64,000 nucleotides of DNA from Dryas octopetala (lineage: Eukaryota > Streptophyta > Magnoliopsida > Rosales > Rosaceae): the NCBI GenBank assembly GCA_963921425.1, contig OY992832.1, positions 28,299,489-28,363,488 on the forward strand. Reading direction: 5' to 3'. Numbering within the stretch: position 1 is the stretch's first letter; the number at the start of each line of letters is the position of its first letter. Of the stretch, positions 62,001-64,000 are shown piece by piece. The notes under the pieces are model-generated. The model did no database searches, was not told the DNA's origin, and worked only from the letters and a program-made list of their open reading frames with translations. Both the position numbers and the translations under genes were made by a program.

Positions 62001-63779
62001 ATGCTTTATTGGTGGATTGCGCATTTCCTAAATTTTCATTCAAATAATTAATTTTTTGTCATTTTTACCAATGTTTCCACCAATATTGATATTTCTATCG
62101 ATAATTTCGGAAGTCCAGACTACTGATATTTCCACTGATATTTTCATCCTTGCAACTACCATCTTTTGAAGCTGCACAAGTAATATCACAATCAAATAAG
62201 TGATATTTGAACTCATCCCCCATCCCAGACTAAAGAAGGTTTTGCAGGATCCTCTCTAACCGTCATGCAACATAACATGTTATTACAAATGGAGATTTGA
62301 AGTATGTTGAAGACTACACGCATTTAACCAATGCCATGTTCCTCCTATAGATAAATACTTCCATTTCCACTCAGAATATCTTTTCTCAAACCTAATGGCA
62401 AACCTATATTGGTTATGCTTGTCGGATAAGTTTTTCGCATTCTTAGAAGTTGCTATGATGCATGCTAAAGCTGTTTGTTCTTAAGATATGTAGTAGTTTC
62501 TAGTCATTGAATTGAAGAAATATTCACAATGCACATTTGTATTTCTAACAAATATTTTTTGACTAGTGTGAGGGTAGTGAGGATTTTTACTCTATTTTAT
62601 TCTCGACGTTCTTTAGTATCTACTTGTTTGTTTCTCCGATGTTTGATGCGTTCATTTATTCATCATTACACTTATTCATCACAGGCTGCAGGGAATGAAG
62701 CATTTCAGGCAGGAAGGCATACAGAAGCTGTTGAGCATTATACTACTGCTTTGTCATGCAATGTGGAATCACGTCCTTTCGCAGCTGTTTGTTTTTGCAA
62801 TCGTGCTGCTGCATACAAAGCATTGGGTCAGATTACTGATGCTATTGCTGATTGCAGCCTAGCTATAGCTCTTGATGGAAATTATCTAAAGGTTTGCTCA
62901 AAGCTGATATCTTCTATTTATTTATTTATATAGTTTTTTTTTTTTGGTAAAAAGAGGGGTGGGTTTGTATTTTGTTTGGTCAAGAACACTCTTTGGTATT
63001 TTTCACATGGGCTGGACACACTGGTTAGTAATCTTGTTTGGGTCGTTGAAAGAAAATACAGGGGGGCCAGGGGGGAGTCTTTTATTGAAATTTTAAGCTT
63101 TTCTATTATTTGTGGATATGAGGAAAGCAGGTGAACTCATCCTAATTCTATATAGACATACCTTTATTTACTTCTAATGGAAATTCTGTATGGGTTTGTG
63201 GTATGGAGAAATTTTAATGGTTGGGTTTCTTTTTCTCCTCCTCACAGGAACTTTCTTTGAGTTTTCTTTTCTAATACATAAATACATGTTGAGAGGTGCA
63301 AATATAAAAAATGCTCATTTATTGCTGTGTCAACCTGCCAGTTTGGTTTGGTCAAGTTCAGTCATATCATAAGATATTTGAACTTCTGAGAGTTGCAAAC
63401 ACCTGATACACGGGGGTGGGGTGTGGGAGGGGTGCAACTTTGAAACGACACCCCATACACAGGGTTCACTGATATATTGTTATCTGGAGTTTAGTAACCT
63501 TGCTTGTAATGCTGGTGCTTTAATTGCATTTATACTTTTACAGGCTATTTCTAGACGAGCTACATTATATGAGATGATCAGAGATTATGGGCAAGCAGCT
63601 AGAGATCTTCAGAGACTTGTATCTATTCTCACTAAGCAGGTAGAGGAAAAAGCTAATCAATGTGGGACATCTGACAGATCCATTAGCTGCACAAATGATT
63701 TGAGACAAGCTCGTCTTCGTCTTGCTGAAATAGAAGAAGAAGCCAGAAAGGACATCCCTTTGGATATGTACCTTATTCT
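50093..63779 (+). CDS. TPR-DnaJ co-chaperone (DNAJC7-like), 3' part beyond window
   Basis: TPR repeats precede a C-terminal J domain in this plant family; such proteins act with Hsp70/Hsp90. Exons: 50093-52389, 52563-52802, 57146-57275, 57463-57615, 57758-58002, 58094-58163, 62685-62891, 63544-63779, all GT-AG with consistent phases, 1192 codons so far. Residues 1-766, one exon, are Ser/Gly/Asn-rich and disordered-looking, with SRPRFVKVRRG, FSF/FVFG patches and four LPxxMxxLNI-like repeats. TPRs lie at about 767-890 (GNQAYSNGDLSKAEDYYTQG, CYSNRAATRMSLGRMRDAL) and 1046-1190 (AAGNEAFQAGRHTEAVEHYT, CNRAAAYKALGQITDAI). The last exon ends DIPLDMYLIL, the usual lead into the J domain, with a donor at 63780. 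The start at 50093 is preferred for its context; an in-frame ATG at 49937 would add 52 residues. Introns 2 and 6 exceed 4 kb and hold transposons. Confidence 0.92.
52803..53723. other. Intron 2, first part
   Basis: It holds AT-rich intron DNA. A stretch at about 52920-53080 resembles a piece of a foldback MITE (AAATTTAACTCGTTTTCACT, GTCAACGGATGGACTTAAC words). At about 53140-53356 a T/G-rich segment ends in AATAAAAGAGGTTTCTTATA and A-runs, like the 3' tail of a LINE. No TSD was found for either. Confidence 0.4.
53724..54036. mobile_element. Foldback MITE (313 bp) in intron 2
   Basis: The termini GGCTTATTCACATAAATGCC and the complement GGCTTATTCGCGCAAATACC are inverted repeats of about 120 bp, sharing CATTCTCACTTTGCCCC and GTAAAGTTC-type blocks. 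The centre has CACTCATTCACACAAGCGAC-like sequence. A TSD is not evident. The structure resembles MULE-derived MITEs. Confidence 0.75.
54037..54120. mobile_element. LINE 3'-tail relic
   Basis: ACTATGTACTCCTTTATTTT recurs at 59545-59570 in the LINE of intron 6, followed in both by AAAG-TTT-CTCA-AATAAAAAAAAT. This is the shared 3' end of one LINE family. Only the tail remains here. Confidence 0.6.
54464..54549. repeat. Hairpin-forming inverted repeat
   Basis: TTCTTAGCATTC...TTTTCTTGTA is followed, after about 20 bp, by TACAAGAAAAGACGAATGCT-AAGAAG. The stem is about 28 bp. It lies immediately upstream of the tandem duplication at 54589-55010. Confidence 0.75.
54589..55010. repeat. Tandem duplication, about 218-bp unit, two copies
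   Basis: The unit starts CCATAGAAGAATRYTATGGT and runs through TCTCATGATTCT, TTTGTTTCTAACAATTTTC, TTATTCAGATTAGTTAG and TTTTTAATTTTTTAAAA. It occurs at 54589-54808 and 54809-55010 with roughly 90% identity. A third, short partial copy (GTAGAAGAATGCTATGGTGC) lies at 54549. Confidence 0.85.
55011..57145. other. Intron 2, remainder
   Basis: It holds AT-rich intron sequence with a GC-richer patch at about 55310-55460 (GGGCCAGAATGGCCCAGGGC) and a purine-rich patch at 55620-55850. I recognise no transposon ends or exon. The acceptor at 57144-57145 follows a T-rich tract. Confidence 0.6.
58164..59153. other. Intron 6, first part
   Basis: The segment shows no coding signal and no repeat boundary. 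A poly-A-like run at 58673-58696 may mark an old retro-insertion but has no visible TSD. Confidence 0.55.
59163..59594 (+). mobile_element. 5'-truncated LINE (L1-type), TSD TCAAATGAC
   Basis: A perfect 9-bp TSD TCAAATGAC lies at 59154-59162 and 59595-59603, and the insert ends in AATAAAAAAAA. It encodes the C-terminal end of a plant LINE ORF2, including FLWVVWMERNKRVF, similar to the W-x-ERN-R-x-F motif of the zinc-binding region after RT, then a short 3' UTR. Only 432 bp were inserted, typical of abortive target-primed reverse transcription. Confidence 0.88.
59928..61699. mobile_element. hAT-type non-autonomous element (1.8 kb), TSD GTTCTGAG
   Basis: It has a perfect 8-bp TSD GTTCTGAG at 59920-59927 and 61700-61707. 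The termini TAGGAGTGGATTCGGT and the complement of GGGTCGG…CCAGCCCTA are degenerate TIRs. Subterminal DNA is rich in CCGGTTCGGT/ACCGAG words in both orientations. The core holds a GA/CG-rich stretch (60240-60720) followed by a field of TTTAGGGTATA-type degenerate repeats (60800-61500). No transposase is visible. It sits in intron 6 of the TPR-DnaJ gene, inside the LINE relic. Confidence 0.92.
61200..61480. repeat. Degenerate telomere-like repeats inside the hAT element
   Basis: TAGGGTATA, TATAGGA and TTTAGGGTTTAGGGTA variants are interspersed with ATATA runs. They resemble the field at 48540-49110, although only this copy has confirmed hAT borders. Confidence 0.65.
61791..62684. other. Intron 6, last part
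   Basis: It is AT-rich intron DNA ending in a T-rich tract and the acceptor TTCATCACAG at 62684. I see nothing else in it. Confidence 0.6.
62892..63543. other. Intron 7
   Basis: This ordinary 652-bp GT-AG intron contains a T-run at 62933-62945 and a G-rich patch at 63060-63077. No embedded element is recognised. Confidence 0.65.
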
Positions 63780-64000
63780 GTAAGTTTATCTGTCCATGTC
63801 TTTCCAGCATATGACTGTGAATTTATCCTCTTTAGGATGTGTGCTCATATCGAAAATAGGATGATTGGTGCCAGACTTTTTGATGCATTATACCATTAAA
63901 TATTATGCGGAGGCTGAGTAGTTATATTGGATAATGTTCTCTTACCAGATACCTGGCATGCTAAGTTGCTAGGCCGTTAAGCTGGCACCACACGTTCAAA

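Overview
This window looks like nuclear DNA of a flowering plant, probably a eudicot. It has GT-AG introns, AT-rich intergenic DNA, Ty3/gypsy LTR retrotransposons, plant-type hAT and Mutator MITEs, an endogenous caulimovirid, and two recognisable plant genes. Sequence alone does not give the species.

Bases 1-36015 are almost entirely LTR-retrotransposon debris. A decayed Ty3/gypsy element on the minus strand runs from its 5' LTR (6932-9731) through an initiator-Met primer-binding site, gag, protease and RT, and leaves the window inside integrase. Its pol gene is split by a 3.0 kb solo LTR with a CACAC target-site duplication (TSD). To the right lie nests of solo LTRs from two related families, called A and B here, plus a third family C. 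One nest is four layers deep: A(-) holds B, B holds A(+), and A(+) holds a hAT MITE. A second nest (25520-36015) holds C with a hAT MITE, and A(-) with B inside it. Most layers carry a perfect or near-perfect TSD, so the order of insertion can be read. A 1.6 kb Mutator-like foldback element sits at 13667-15302.

Bases 36016-40530 hold a decayed, 5'-truncated endogenous pararetrovirus (Caulimoviridae-like) on the minus strand. It shows coiled coil, aspartic protease, RT, RNase H, a second ORF and an intergenic region with a TATA box. A Mutator-type foldback MITE interrupts the second ORF, and a related foldback element flanks the upstream end.

Bases 41403-45566 hold an intact 11-exon gene for THO3/TEX1, the WD40 subunit of the THO/TREX mRNA-export complex. 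It follows a promoter rich in TGGGCC/AGCCCA (site II-like) motifs and a CT-rich leader. Bases 45567-49876 are intergenic, with a MULE MITE that has a perfect 9-bp TSD and a long degenerate telomere-like repeat field.

Bases 50093-63779 and beyond hold eight exons of a plant TPR-DnaJ co-chaperone gene (DNAJC7-like). Its long low-complexity N-terminus, encoded by one large exon, carries repeated FSF/FVFG-type patches and a recurring LPxxMxxLNI motif. The J-domain exons lie past the right edge. Its two long introns contain a 5'-truncated LINE with TSD, a LINE RT relic split by a hAT element, MITEs and a tandem duplication.

The two cellular genes are not obviously linked in function. I found no convincing new biological system. 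The most informative parts are the TSD-resolved nesting, the positional conservation of microsatellites and minisatellites in the LTRs, and the repeat architecture of the co-chaperone N-terminus.
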